Shown: positions 22,480-32,071, counted from the stretch's first letter. The stretch is 64,000 bases of DNA from Arthrobacter sp. N199823 (GCF_002929705.1 NZ_PJIN01000009.1:62001-126000); one strand, 5' to 3'. The notes: generated by a model not told the origin, from the sequence alone. Program-made: numbers and translations.

Positions 22480-25148
22480 CAGCGATCCAGAACCTGGCTG
22501 GCTGTGGATCATGCGCCGAGTGCACAGCCTGCTCTGGCTGTTCAGGCTGCGGCGGCTGTTCCCGAAACGCACCGTGCGGGGGAGGACTGGCCCGGGCAGC
22601 GGCATTTGCCAACCGTGCCAACCTCAACGCCATTGACTACGTGGAAGTCTCCGATGACCAGCGCTCTGTCCTGGTGTACTTCATGGGCGAGATGCCCCAG
22701 CTTGCCGGCGGCGGGCAGCCAGGCGGGCTGGTTCCGGCCAACGTCCGCATCACGGGAGGAGAGGCCGTCACCGGCATCGTGGTGACCGGGCTGACCGTGC
22801 AACGAGCCCCCACCGACCCCTTCGACGAGGACGATGACGGGGAAGCCGACGACGGTCCCTCCTCCGGGTCTGCCCTGGCCGTCAGCGTGGACCGCCCCGG
22901 CGATTTCTCCACGTACACAGTTAGCCTGGGCAGTGCAGGCGCCACGGGCTGGGGCCCGCTGCCCGGCTTCAACGCGGACTTTTCCCAGGCGGCCTTCAGC
23001 TTCAAGGCAGGCTGCCCCACCGGCGTCGACTGCGTCCAGGAATGTCCCTCCCCAGCTGCACTGGCGCCCGATCCCTCGATCGACTACCTGGCCAAGGACT
23101 ATGAAAGTTTCCGCACCTTGATGCTGGACCGACTCTCCGCCACCATGCCCGGCTGGCAGGAACGGCACGCAGCGGACGTCGGCATTGCCCTCGTGGAGGT
23201 GCTGGCGTACGCCGCGGACGAGCTGAGCTACTACCAGGACGCCGTGGCCACCGAAGCGTACCTGGGAACGGCCCGACAGCGGGTCTCGGTGCGCCGGCAT
23301 GTGCGGCTCGTGGACTATTTCCTCCACGAAGGGCTCAACGCCCGGGCCTGGCTGACCGTCAGCACAGACACGGACACCGAGCCCGTGGATGCCCGCGACA
23401 TTTACTTCATCACTGCCTTCCCTGCCTTGGCTGCAACTCCCGGCACCGTGCTTGAACAGGACCAACTTGACCAGCTCCCCGCGGCCGGCATGGAAGTCTT
23501 CGAGCCTGCCGACGCCACTGCCACCGGCTTGGTGTTCCACGCCGCCCAGAGCGAGATCAGCATCGATACCGGTGGGGAGCCCGAATGCAGGCTGTCGCGG
23601 GGTACCACGGAAGCCACACTGGTGGACCGGTACCGCTGGCGCCGAGCACACCCGCGCGAACCGCTGCCGGCGTCCTGGAATGGAACAGTCCCCGCGGGGC
23701 CGCTTGAGTTGACAGCAGGCAGTGCGCTGATTCTTGAGGAGGTCAAGGGACCCGTCACGGGCAACCCTGCCGACGCCCGCCCCGACCACCGCCAGGCCGT
23801 CAGGCTCACCTCCGTGGACAACCCGGAGGATAGGGGTTGGCTGGTGCGCGTCACCTGGCACCCTGTGGATGCGCTCATCTTTGACCTCTGCCTGTCCACC
23901 CGCACCGCCGCCCCGGAATGCACACTGGTGGAGGGCATCAGCGTGGCACGCGGCAACACCATCCTGGTGGACCATGGCCGCACCGTCACGGACCCGCCCT
24001 GGGACCCAGTCCCCGTGGAAACCGTGTCCGGAGAGTGCTGCTGCGACGGCGGTGCCGTCGAGGAAACCATTGCGCCTACCCGCATTGCGCCCGTACTGGC
24101 CGAGCAACCCCTAACCCACAGCGACCCCGTGGTGCCCGGTGCAGCGTGCACCGACACGGCGAGGGACCCCCGGGAGGCGGGTCCCGCCGTCGAACTTTCC
24201 TTCCTGGACCCCGCTGACGGCAGCATCACGCAATGGGGGCCACGGCAGACCCTGCTGGAGAGTTCGCCCCGCGACCGCGCCTTCGTGGCTGAGATGGACG
24301 ACGCCGGCCAGGCCCACCTCCGCTTCGGCGACGGAGACTTGGGCGAGCAGCCCGCGGCCGGGCTCATCGGCACGCCTCGGTACCGCGTGGGCAACGGCGC
24401 GGCCGGCAATGTGGGCAGGGACAGTATCACGTTCATGGTGCTGCGCGCGGGTTCCTGGAGTGGGGCATCCATCAAGCCCCGCAACCCGCTGCCGGCGTCC
24501 GGCGGCATGGACCGCGAAACAGTCGCCGAGGCCCGGCTGCTGGCGCCCGATGCGTTCCGGCGCACCCGGCTGCGCGCCGTCACGGCAGATGACTACGCAG
24601 AACTGGCCGGGCAGGCCCCGGAACTGCAGCGTGCCGCCGCCCAATTGGCCTGGACCGGCAGCTGGTACGAGGCCCGGGTGGGTGTGGATCCGTGGGGCAG
24701 CGAACAGCCCTCGCCGGCCCTGCTGGACTCCACTGCCGCGGCGCTCATTCCCTACCGGCGGATGGGCCACGACCTCGCCGTCACCGCCGCCGGCTACGTG
24801 CCGATCGAGGTGGGGCTGGAAATCTGCGTCCTGCCGCACTTTGTGCGCGGCGAGGTGCGGGCGGAGCTGCTGCGCCTGCTGGGAAGCGGCCCGGACGGTT
24901 TCTTCAACCCGGACCGGCTCACCTTCGGCACCGGTGTGTATGTCTCCTCCCTCGTGGCGCTTGCGGCATCCGTGCCGGGCGTTGAAAGCGCCGTGGTGTC
25001 CTTGCTACGGCGGCAGGGCATGCCGGGCGGCCAGGAACTGGAACACGGTGTGCTTGCCGTGGGGCCGTTGGAGATCGTGCGCATGGATAATTCACCCAAC
25101 TTCCCGGACCACGGGATACTCACACTGACTTTGGGAGGCGGGCTGTGA
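22476..25148 (+). CDS. Baseplate assembly protein J-like (first copy), with Cys-ladder N-terminus
   Basis: An 890-residue gpJ/gp6-like wedge protein. The J signature is present: SIDYLAKDYESFRTLMLDRLSATMPGW, DVGIALVEVLAYAADELSYYQDAVATEAYLGTARQRVSVRRHVRLVDY. The late part has ETVAEARLLAPDAFR, VTADDYAEL and TVSGYVPIEVGL-type wedge sequence (here VTAAGYVPIEVGLEICVLP). Unusual: residues 10-28 hold seven Cys at exact 3-residue spacing plus Cys34. More Cys clusters occur near residue ~520 (GECCCDGG). The start at 22476 overlaps the gp25 gene by 4 bp. Confidence 0.88.
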   Translation: MTAIQNLAGCGSCAECTACSGCSGCGGCSRNAPCGGGLARAAAFANRANLNAIDYVEVSDDQRSVLVYFMGEMPQLAGGGQPGGLVPANVRITGGEAVTGIVVTGLTVQRAPTDPFDEDDDGEADDGPSSGSALAVSVDRPGDFSTYTVSLGSAGATGWGPLPGFNADFSQAAFSFKAGCPTGVDCVQECPSPAALAPDPSIDYLAKDYESFRTLMLDRLSATMPGWQERHAADVGIALVEVLAYAADELSYYQDAVATEAYLGTARQRVSVRRHVRLVDYFLHEGLNARAWLTVSTDTDTEPVDARDIYFITAFPALAATPGTVLEQDQLDQLPAAGMEVFEPADATATGLVFHAAQSEISIDTGGEPECRLSRGTTEATLVDRYRWRRAHPREPLPASWNGTVPAGPLELTAGSALILEEVKGPVTGNPADARPDHRQAVRLTSVDNPEDRGWLVRVTWHPVDALIFDLCLSTRTAAPECTLVEGISVARGNTILVDHGRTVTDPPWDPVPVETVSGECCCDGGAVEETIAPTRIAPVLAEQPLTHSDPVVPGAACTDTARDPREAGPAVELSFLDPADGSITQWGPRQTLLESSPRDRAFVAEMDDAGQAHLRFGDGDLGEQPAAGLIGTPRYRVGNGAAGNVGRDSITFMVLRAGSWSGASIKPRNPLPASGGMDRETVAEARLLAPDAFRRTRLRAVTADDYAELAGQAPELQRAAAQLAWTGSWYEARVGVDPWGSEQPSPALLDSTAAALIPYRRMGHDLAVTAAGYVPIEVGLEICVLPHFVRGEVRAELLRLLGSGPDGFFNPDRLTFGTGVYVSSLVALAASVPGVESAVVSLLRRQGMPGGQELEHGVLAVGPLEIVRMDNSPNFPDHGILTLTLGGGL

Positions 25149-28100
25149 ACGCACAAGGAGCCAACGCTCAGGCAACACCCGCACCGCTGCCCACCACCAA
25201 CGCCCCGGGGTTACCGGCACTGTCCTACCGCGTCGGCACGCGGCCTGCCTTCCTGGCCGCCATGGTCCAAGGGCTCTCCAGTGCCGGCCACCCGGCCCTG
25301 GCGGGACTGCGCACGCGGGAACTGTCGGACCCGTCCATGGCCATGCTCGATGCCTGGGCAACGGCCGCGGACGTGCTCACCTTCTACCAGGAGCGGTTGT
25401 GCAACGAAGGCTACTTGCGCACCGCCACCTGGGAACGCTCGGTCCGGGAGCTGGCGGCACTCGTTGGCTGGCGGCCGCGCCCGGGAGTGGCCGCCACTGC
25501 CTACCTGGCCTACACCCTCGACCCCAACACCACGGAGGTCCTCATCCCGGCAGGGTCCCGCGCCAATAGCGTCCCAGGTCCTGGCGAAACCATGCAGGCC
25601 TTTGAAAGCAGCACCGATTTGCCGGCCCGGGCCGCCTGGAACCAGCTGCGCCCCCGGATGTCCCGGGCCCAGGATGCCGCTGCCGTGCTGGCCCGCGGGC
25701 TGTGCCTGGCCGGTACCGCTACCGGGCTCAAGCCCAACGACGCCCTGGTGTTGGACCTGGGCACCGGCACCGTACAGGCCGTGCGCGTCAAGTCCGCCAC
25801 GGCGGATGCGCACGCCGGGCTGACCCGCGTGGAACTCACGGACTGGACTGGCGGGGACCTGGCCTTGGCCGTGCACAGGGAGGCAATTGCCGCTGCCAAG
25901 GCGGCCATGGCGGATGCCGCCGGCACTGCAACGGCGCAGCGTATTGAGGTGGTGCTGGACAAGCTGGCGCAGCAATTGGGTACCGTGCCCGCGGCTGTGT
26001 TTGCCCGCAGCGTGGGGACCGATGCGGTGGCCGTCTTGGGCACCGAACTGGCCACGGCGCGCGAGAGGGGCTGGACGCGACTGGTTCCCTCGCTCGAACG
26101 GGCCCGGGCGGCGCTGGCGGCCGTCGCCGCCAGCTCTGGAACAACCGGCGGAGCGGCCGCAGGCATTCTTGCAGGCGTGCTGCCGGCAGCGGCGCGGCTG
26201 GCCCGCAAGGGCCAAAGCCCCATCGATGCTCTCGTCGACGGCCTGCTGCTTCCGGCCTCGGTGCCGCCCGCCAACTCGCAGAAGATGGAGCGCTCCTTTG
26301 CCGCCACGTTCACCGGTGCCGGCAATGTGTACCCGCAGCTGCTCGCCGGGCTGTACGCCAAGCTGGCGCCCACGCTCTATGCAGCCCTTGCCGCGACTCG
26401 CATCAGCAACTCAACCACGGTGAGCGTGTCCGCCCTGCGCCGGCGCAGCCCGCTGTTCGGGCACAATGCCCAGGTGCAGGGGTTTTTCAAGGGTGGCGAG
26501 TACCACCCGCCGGCGGACAGTAAGGAGCTTGACTTGGCGGGAGACGAATCTCCGTTTGTGGCCTACCTGGACGGTGTGGTTGAAGGCCTGCAGCCGGGCC
26601 AGCACGTGGTCATGGAGCGCGGTTTCCCGCTGGACCCCGAAGACCCCGCCAAGACAGACCCCTTCGGTGCGCTGCTGACCATGGCCAAGCTGGTGCGGAC
26701 CGGTTCCCGCAAGGCCTACGGGCTCTCCGGCCCTGCCACCACCTTGGTGCTGGCCGATGAATGGTGGAAGCCGAACAACCCAGACGCCATGGCCAACCTC
26801 CGCGCTTCCGCTGCCTACGTCCAGGAAGAAGCACTGGAACTGGCCCAGGAACCCATCACCGACAACGTCCAGGACGCGGAGCTGGAACTAGACGGGCTCT
26901 ACGACGGCCTCACCGCCGGGCGCTGGGTCATTGTCACGGGTGAGCGGGCGGATCTGGGCACCGAAGGCGTGCAGGGGGCCGAACTGCTCATGCTTGCCGC
27001 CGTGGCCCACACGGGCAGAAGTGATGACGGCACCATCCTGGCCGGCGAGGAGCGCCACACCTTCCTCACCTTCGCCCAGCCGCTGGCCTACAGCTACAAG
27101 CGGGACACGGTGGCCGTCTACGGCAACGTGGCACACGCAACCCACGGGGAAACCCGGCAGGAGGTGTTGGGCGCTGGCAGCGCAGCGGCGGCCCTCCAGC
27201 AGTTTTCACTCAAGGCCGCGCCACTGACCTACCTGGCCGCGCCCACCCCGGCCGGGGCAGCCAGCACACTGGTGGTCCGGGTCAACGGCGTGCAATGGCC
27301 GGAGGTTCCGGGTCTGGCCTTCCTGGCAGACGGGCAGCGTGGCTTCTTCACCGCCAGCTCGGACACGGGAGCAACCACTGTCACCTTCGGCTCCCCGCCG
27401 CATGGGCAGCGCCTGCCCAGTGGGGGTGACAACGTCCAGGCCGGCTATCGCAGCGGCATCGGTGCACCCGGCAACGTCCGTCCCGGGCAAATCAGCCAGC
27501 TGGCAACCCGGCCTCTGGGCGTCACAGACGTGACCAATCCGCTGCGTACCTCCGGCGGCGCCGACCCAGAGCCCCGCGAGCTGATCCGGGCCAACGCCCC
27601 ACGCTCCGTCACGGCCCTGGACCGGCTGGTGTCGGTGCAGGACTACGCAGACTTTGCCGCGACATTTGCCGGAATTGGCAAGGCGAGCTCGGCGCTGTTG
27701 TATGCCGGTGGCTCGGCTGTGCTTCAGGTGACCATCGCCGGCCTGGATGACGTTCCCATTGAACCCAGCTCCGACCTGTTCCGCAACCTCCGCAGCGCGC
27801 TGACGCTTTTCGGCGAGACGCAACTGCGCCTCCAGCTGGTACAGCGCGAGGCGCTGGCTTTGGTGCTCAGTGCCAACGTCTCGGTCCAGGCCGACTACGA
27901 CTGGACGCTCGTGGAGCCGGCGGTACGGGCCGCCCTGCTGGAATCATTCGGATTTGCGGCCATGGCGCTGGGGGAGGACCTGGCCAGCAGCGCCGTCATC
28001 GCCACCATGGCCGCGGTTCCCGGGGTGGCGTACGTGGACCTTGATGTCCTGAAAACCCTCCAGCGGGAGGACCTCACGTCCGGCTTGGCATGGCTGAGGG

Positions 28101-28279
28101 GTGGGCTGCCGGGCGGCAACGTCACTCCCGGTGTCCCGGCACGCCGCGGTGGTGCCCTGCCGCGCCGCATCGCAGTTTTGTCCGGCAGGGTCGACGGCGG
28201 CATTGCGCTCCCAGCCCAGCTCGCCTACTTGCAAGCCGCTGTCCCGGACAGCCTGATCCTGAATGAGGTGCAGTCATGA
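25145..28279 (+). CDS. Baseplate assembly protein J-like (second copy)
   Basis: A 1044-residue J-like wedge protein. The N-terminus has SDPSMAMLDAWATAADVLTFYQERLCNEGYLRTATWERSVRELAALVGWRPRPGVAATAYLAYTL, and the C-terminus has PRSVTALDRLVSVQDYADFAATFAGIGKASSAL followed by wedge domains. The middle (~220-420) is an Ala-rich insert. The start is GTG 25145 with a GTGA overlap. Two paralogous J-like proteins side by side are normal for eCIS (Afp11/12-like) and form the wedge heterodimer. Confidence 0.88.
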   Translation: MNAQGANAQATPAPLPTTNAPGLPALSYRVGTRPAFLAAMVQGLSSAGHPALAGLRTRELSDPSMAMLDAWATAADVLTFYQERLCNEGYLRTATWERSVRELAALVGWRPRPGVAATAYLAYTLDPNTTEVLIPAGSRANSVPGPGETMQAFESSTDLPARAAWNQLRPRMSRAQDAAAVLARGLCLAGTATGLKPNDALVLDLGTGTVQAVRVKSATADAHAGLTRVELTDWTGGDLALAVHREAIAAAKAAMADAAGTATAQRIEVVLDKLAQQLGTVPAAVFARSVGTDAVAVLGTELATARERGWTRLVPSLERARAALAAVAASSGTTGGAAAGILAGVLPAAARLARKGQSPIDALVDGLLLPASVPPANSQKMERSFAATFTGAGNVYPQLLAGLYAKLAPTLYAALAATRISNSTTVSVSALRRRSPLFGHNAQVQGFFKGGEYHPPADSKELDLAGDESPFVAYLDGVVEGLQPGQHVVMERGFPLDPEDPAKTDPFGALLTMAKLVRTGSRKAYGLSGPATTLVLADEWWKPNNPDAMANLRASAAYVQEEALELAQEPITDNVQDAELELDGLYDGLTAGRWVIVTGERADLGTEGVQGAELLMLAAVAHTGRSDDGTILAGEERHTFLTFAQPLAYSYKRDTVAVYGNVAHATHGETRQEVLGAGSAAAALQQFSLKAAPLTYLAAPTPAGAASTLVVRVNGVQWPEVPGLAFLADGQRGFFTASSDTGATTVTFGSPPHGQRLPSGGDNVQAGYRSGIGAPGNVRPGQISQLATRPLGVTDVTNPLRTSGGADPEPRELIRANAPRSVTALDRLVSVQDYADFAATFAGIGKASSALLYAGGSAVLQVTIAGLDDVPIEPSSDLFRNLRSALTLFGETQLRLQLVQREALALVLSANVSVQADYDWTLVEPAVRAALLESFGFAAMALGEDLASSAVIATMAAVPGVAYVDLDVLKTLQREDLTSGLAWLRGGLPGGNVTPGVPARRGGALPRRIAVLSGRVDGGIALPAQLAYLQAAVPDSLILNEVQS

Positions 28280-30522
28280 GCCGGCCGGCAGACTATTTGT
28301 ACAACCTCTTGCCCGCGACTTACCGCATGCGCGACGCGGAACAGGGCTACCCCTTGCGGGAGCTGCTGGCCGTCATGGATGAACAAGGCGCCTTGGTGGA
28401 GGCAAACATCGCCACCCTCTACGGGAACTGGTTCATTGAAACAGCCGAAGACTGGGCCGTACCCTACATTGCTGAGCTGGTGGGCTACCAGCCCGTGCAC
28501 GACGCCGTTCGTCCTGGCGCCGGAGCCGGCAGCGCGGCCCGCAACAAGGTCCTCATGCCACGGCGGGAGGCAGCCCACACCATCAACTTTCGACGCCGGA
28601 AAGGCACCATTGCGCTGTTGGAGCAGCTGTCGCTGGAGTCGGCCGGCTGGGAGGCCGTTGCCGTTGAGGGGTTCAAGCTTTTGGGCTGGAACCAGCACCT
28701 GAACCACCGCCACCTAGACCGGGGCGGAACCGCAGACCTGCGCAATGGCCCGGCACTGTCCATGATGGGAGGTCCCGGCGATACCACCGCTCATTGCGTT
28801 GACGTCCGCCGGCCTGGTTCGCACCGCACCACAGCTCGCTTCAACATTCCCGACATCAGCCTCTTCGCCGCCCCACTAGTGTCCTATGCGATCACGGATG
28901 CCCCTGCCTGCTGTGTCGAAAAGGAAGGCAGTCAGTGCTTCACGTTCAGCGTGCTGGGCCACGACACGCCCCTGTTCACCCAGCCCCCGGATCCTTTTGG
29001 TGCAGGCGATCCAGCCCTGCGCCTGCCGCAGCGCGTCAGCAGGACCGCCATCACGGAATTGCTGGGCCGGCACCCGCCCAAGGCGAGGGCATCGGCGTCG
29101 TACTTTGGGGCCGGGAAGAGCATGTCCGTGACCGCCTGGGGCTGGCGCGGCGGGGCCAGACACGAGCTGGTCGCGGCGGAGGTCATCCCGGCGAACCTTT
29201 CCGATTGGCACGCCTACAAGGCCCCGAGGAACAAGGTCCTAGTCGATCCGGAACGCGGCAGGCTGGTGTTTGCCGCAGGGCAACTGCCCCGCGGCGTCAC
29301 CGTTGGCTACCACTACGGCTTCAGCACGGACCTCGGCGGCGGTGAATATCCGCGGCGGACGGCCCAACCGGCAGGCGCGGCCATGTACCGAGTGCGCAAG
29401 GATTCCCCACGCAAGGGCGAGTTCGGCTCCATCATGGGAGCCTACAGGCGGTGGCGCAAGGACCGGCGCAACGCCGAATGGCCCGCGGCCGGAGTCATCG
29501 AGGTCGTGGACAGCAGGGCCTACGAGGAGCGCTTTGAATTCACACTCGCCCAAGGCGAGTACCTGCAACTGCGCGCGGCCGACGGCGCCCGGCCCGTGCT
29601 GCGGCTGTTGGACTACCGCGTAGACCAGCCCGATCCGCTCAGCGTCACGGGCGGCGACGCCAGCCGGTTCGTGCTGGACGGGCTCCTGGTGGTGGGGCGC
29701 GGGCTGGTGGTCAACGGCCCCGGTACCCGCCGCGGTGCCGGCGACGGTGACGATCTCACAGGCGGCGGAGACTTGTGCGACGTCACTGTCCGCCACTGCA
29801 CACTGGTGCCCGGGTGGAACCTGGACTGCGACTGCGAACCGCAGCGGCCCGACGAGCCCAGCATTCTGTTGGACGGAACCCGGGCCGCCGTGCGTATCAG
29901 CCGCAGCATTCTGGGCCCCGTACAAGTTCGCCGCGACCCGGATAACGGCGAGGCTCCCATGCTGGCATTGGCTGACTGCCTATGGGATGCCACGGATCCT
30001 TGCAAACAAGTGCTGTGCGACGAGGTGGGCGGAACCGCGTTCAGCTCGCTGTGCGTGCAGCGCTGCACTGTCATCGGCCAGGTGCGCGCTCACGAGCTCA
30101 TGCTGGGGGAGGACAGCATCTTCCTCGGCGAACTGGCGGTGGCCCGGCGGCAGCGCGGCTGCGTGCGCTTTAGCTACCTGCCGCCGGCCTCGCGGACGCC
30201 GCGCCGCTTCAACTGCCAGCCTGATCTGGTGCAGGAGGCAGCCAAGGCCGCCCATCCCGGCAACCCTGCCGACGGCGCGGCGGCCGCGAAGCGGGAAGCC
30301 ATGCGGGTCCGGCCGGCATTCGCCAGCAGGCGGTACGGAAACACCGCCTATGGACGCCTGGTGGCCGGAACCGCGGTTGAAATTGTCCGCGGAGCGTCCG
30401 ACAAATCAGAAATGGGCGTCTTCCACGATCTCTTTGCACCCCAACGTGCCGCGAACCTGCGCGCGCGGCTGGACGAATACACCGTTGCAGGCTTCTCCAC
30501 CGGCATCATCTTCACGAGTTAG
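28276..30522 (+). CDS. Tail protein I-like baseplate protein with long C-terminal extension
   Basis: A 748-residue protein. The first ~150 residues are gpI-like: YLYNLLPATYRMRDAEQGYPLRELLAVMDEQGALVEANIATLYGNWFIETAEDWAVPYIAELVGYQPVH, then NFRRRKGTIALLEQLS. The remaining ~600 residues far exceed phage gpI. Part of them (~480-640) has the short strand/turn rhythm of a beta-helix (FVLDGLLVVGRGLVVNG; CDVTVRHCTLVPG; ISRSILGPVQVRR), common in receptor-binding tail proteins. Overlap fixes the start. Confidence 0.82.
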   Translation: MSRPADYLYNLLPATYRMRDAEQGYPLRELLAVMDEQGALVEANIATLYGNWFIETAEDWAVPYIAELVGYQPVHDAVRPGAGAGSAARNKVLMPRREAAHTINFRRRKGTIALLEQLSLESAGWEAVAVEGFKLLGWNQHLNHRHLDRGGTADLRNGPALSMMGGPGDTTAHCVDVRRPGSHRTTARFNIPDISLFAAPLVSYAITDAPACCVEKEGSQCFTFSVLGHDTPLFTQPPDPFGAGDPALRLPQRVSRTAITELLGRHPPKARASASYFGAGKSMSVTAWGWRGGARHELVAAEVIPANLSDWHAYKAPRNKVLVDPERGRLVFAAGQLPRGVTVGYHYGFSTDLGGGEYPRRTAQPAGAAMYRVRKDSPRKGEFGSIMGAYRRWRKDRRNAEWPAAGVIEVVDSRAYEERFEFTLAQGEYLQLRAADGARPVLRLLDYRVDQPDPLSVTGGDASRFVLDGLLVVGRGLVVNGPGTRRGAGDGDDLTGGGDLCDVTVRHCTLVPGWNLDCDCEPQRPDEPSILLDGTRAAVRISRSILGPVQVRRDPDNGEAPMLALADCLWDATDPCKQVLCDEVGGTAFSSLCVQRCTVIGQVRAHELMLGEDSIFLGELAVARRQRGCVRFSYLPPASRTPRRFNCQPDLVQEAAKAAHPGNPADGAAAAKREAMRVRPAFASRRYGNTAYGRLVAGTAVEIVRGASDKSEMGVFHDLFAPQRAANLRARLDEYTVAGFSTGIIFTS

Positions 30523-30531
30523 GGGCACACC

Positions 30532-31911
30532 ATGAAAGGCGACTTCAGCCGGGACACGTTTGATCCGGACAACCACTACACCCGCGTCCTGATGCAGCAG
30601 GGGCGGGTCCACGTCGACGCCGATTTCAACGAACAGGCAGCCATTGCCGGGCACTACCGGAGGCTGCTGGCCCGGGACTTGATCGGCCCCGAGGGTGGAC
30701 CCCTGGACAATGCCGGGTTTGCTGTCATTGCCGACGCCGCCGGAGCCAAGGCGCTGGGCAAGCAGCTGCTGCCCGGGGACTTCGTGATCGGTGCCGGCCG
30801 CTACTACGTGGACGGGCTGCTGTGCGAGAACCCCGGCCCGCTGCTGTACAGCGAGCAGCCCGGCTACCCCTTTGATGCGGCAACCACCATGGAAGCACTG
30901 GCCACCCTGAGCGACTTCACCATCTACCTGGACGTCTGGGAACGGCACATCAGCGCCGTGGAGGATCCACGCATTGCGGAGGTGGCACTGGGTGGGCCGG
31001 ACACGGCAACGCGTGCGCAGCTCACCTGGCAGGTGCGAGTTCTCCTCCCGCAGCCCGATGGTGGCAATGGGGCCCTTGCCACTCTGGACCAGCTGCTGGG
31101 CCGCACTGTCCCGGAGCTGGCCGCCCGGGCCGAGCCGCCGGCCGGCAGCAACGATCCCTGCACGGTGGATCCCGCTGCACGCTATCGCGGACTGGAGAAC
31201 CAGCTGTTCCGGGTGGAAGTCCACACGCCCGGGAGCGCCGGTTCCGGTGCCACGTTCAAGTGGTCCCGGGACAACGGCTCCATCGTGTTCCCGCTGACGG
31301 AGCCGCCCGTTCCGGACGCAGTGGCCAAGAAAACCACCGTCATGCTGTCCTCGCTGGGAAGAGACCCGGATTTGGGGCTTGTGGTGGGCGGCTGGGTGGA
31401 ACTTGTCGATGACAACTCCACACTGCGGCACGATGCCGGGCCACTCCTGCGCGTGCACTCGGTGGACCGCGACACCTTCAGTGCCGTTCTGGAGGGCGTG
31501 GCGGATCCCCGCGTGGGTCAGGACCGGCGGCTGCATCCGTACCTGCGCCGCTGGGACCACGACGGCGACCCGGCCGCTGGTGGCGCCGTGGCGGTGGTTG
31601 AGTCCGCCGCCGTGCCCGTCACCTGGCTGGATCTGGAGGATGGGGTGCAGGTGGCCTTCCCTGGGGCGGCCAACGGCAACGTGGCCCAGTACCGCACGGG
31701 GGACCACTGGCTCATCCCGGCCCGGACTGCCACGGGTGACGTGGAATGGCCGCGGGCAGGTTCGGAAGCGAGCCTGAACCCGCAGCCGCTCCCTCCGAAA
31801 GGTGAGCTGCACGCCTACGCGGGCATGGCCGGCGTCGGACCCGATCCTGCTGGAGGCCCGCAGCCGGTGTTTACGGATTCCAGGAAGTTCTTCGGCCCCT
31901 TGGCCGTGTAG
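30532..31911 (+). CDS. DUF6519 tail-associated protein, LNPQPLPP motif
   Basis: A 459-residue protein starting MKGDFSRDTFDPDNHYTRVLMQQGRVHVDADFNEQAAI, the hallmark of the DUF6519 family seen at the ends of eCIS and phage-tail clusters. GFAV and GAGRYYVDGLLCENP follow. Near the C-terminus is SLNPQPLPPKGE (31771-31803), a short proline motif I recall in several tail-associated proteins. Fibre, receptor-binding or baseplate-exterior roles are possible. It is the last gene of the injection-system operon. Confidence 0.8.
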   Translation: MKGDFSRDTFDPDNHYTRVLMQQGRVHVDADFNEQAAIAGHYRRLLARDLIGPEGGPLDNAGFAVIADAAGAKALGKQLLPGDFVIGAGRYYVDGLLCENPGPLLYSEQPGYPFDAATTMEALATLSDFTIYLDVWERHISAVEDPRIAEVALGGPDTATRAQLTWQVRVLLPQPDGGNGALATLDQLLGRTVPELAARAEPPAGSNDPCTVDPAARYRGLENQLFRVEVHTPGSAGSGATFKWSRDNGSIVFPLTEPPVPDAVAKKTTVMLSSLGRDPDLGLVVGGWVELVDDNSTLRHDAGPLLRVHSVDRDTFSAVLEGVADPRVGQDRRLHPYLRRWDHDGDPAAGGAVAVVESAAVPVTWLDLEDGVQVAFPGAANGNVAQYRTGDHWLIPARTATGDVEWPRAGSEASLNPQPLPPKGELHAYAGMAGVGPDPAGGPQPVFTDSRKFFGPLAV

Positions 31912-31980
31912 CCGGCACGCACAGTTGCCGCGGCCACGGTCCAGTTCTCCGAGAGTTCTGCCCCCGCATCCAGCCTTAAG

Positions 31981-32040
31981 CGCGTATGCCCCCGCTTTCT
32001 GCGTACGTTCGGACGTACGCAGAAAGCGGGCGCATACGCG
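31981..32040. terminator. 28-bp near-perfect palindrome, bidirectional terminator
   Basis: Arms at 31981-32008 and 32013-32040 pair over 28 bp with one mismatch around a TCGG loop, between the converging eCIS operon and fadD. There is no T-run. It probably stops transcription from both sides, and it marks the right border of the accessory block. Confidence 0.7.
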
Positions 32041-32071
32041 CCCGGAGCCGCGGTGGGAATCTGGCTGCTGT

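Noticed and set aside
22542-24107. Long antisense open frame (over 500 codons) opposite the J-like gene
   Set aside because: High-GC coding DNA often leaves the opposite frame open. Its protein is Gly/His/Val-rich with no family resemblance and no start signal, so it is a shadow.
10066-31911. Prophage remnant or type VI secretion system
   Set aside because: No capsid, portal, terminase, integrase or lysis genes, and no TssJ/L/M membrane complex. The AAA+ ATPase, Pvc16-like cap, gpI and J pair fit an eCIS better.
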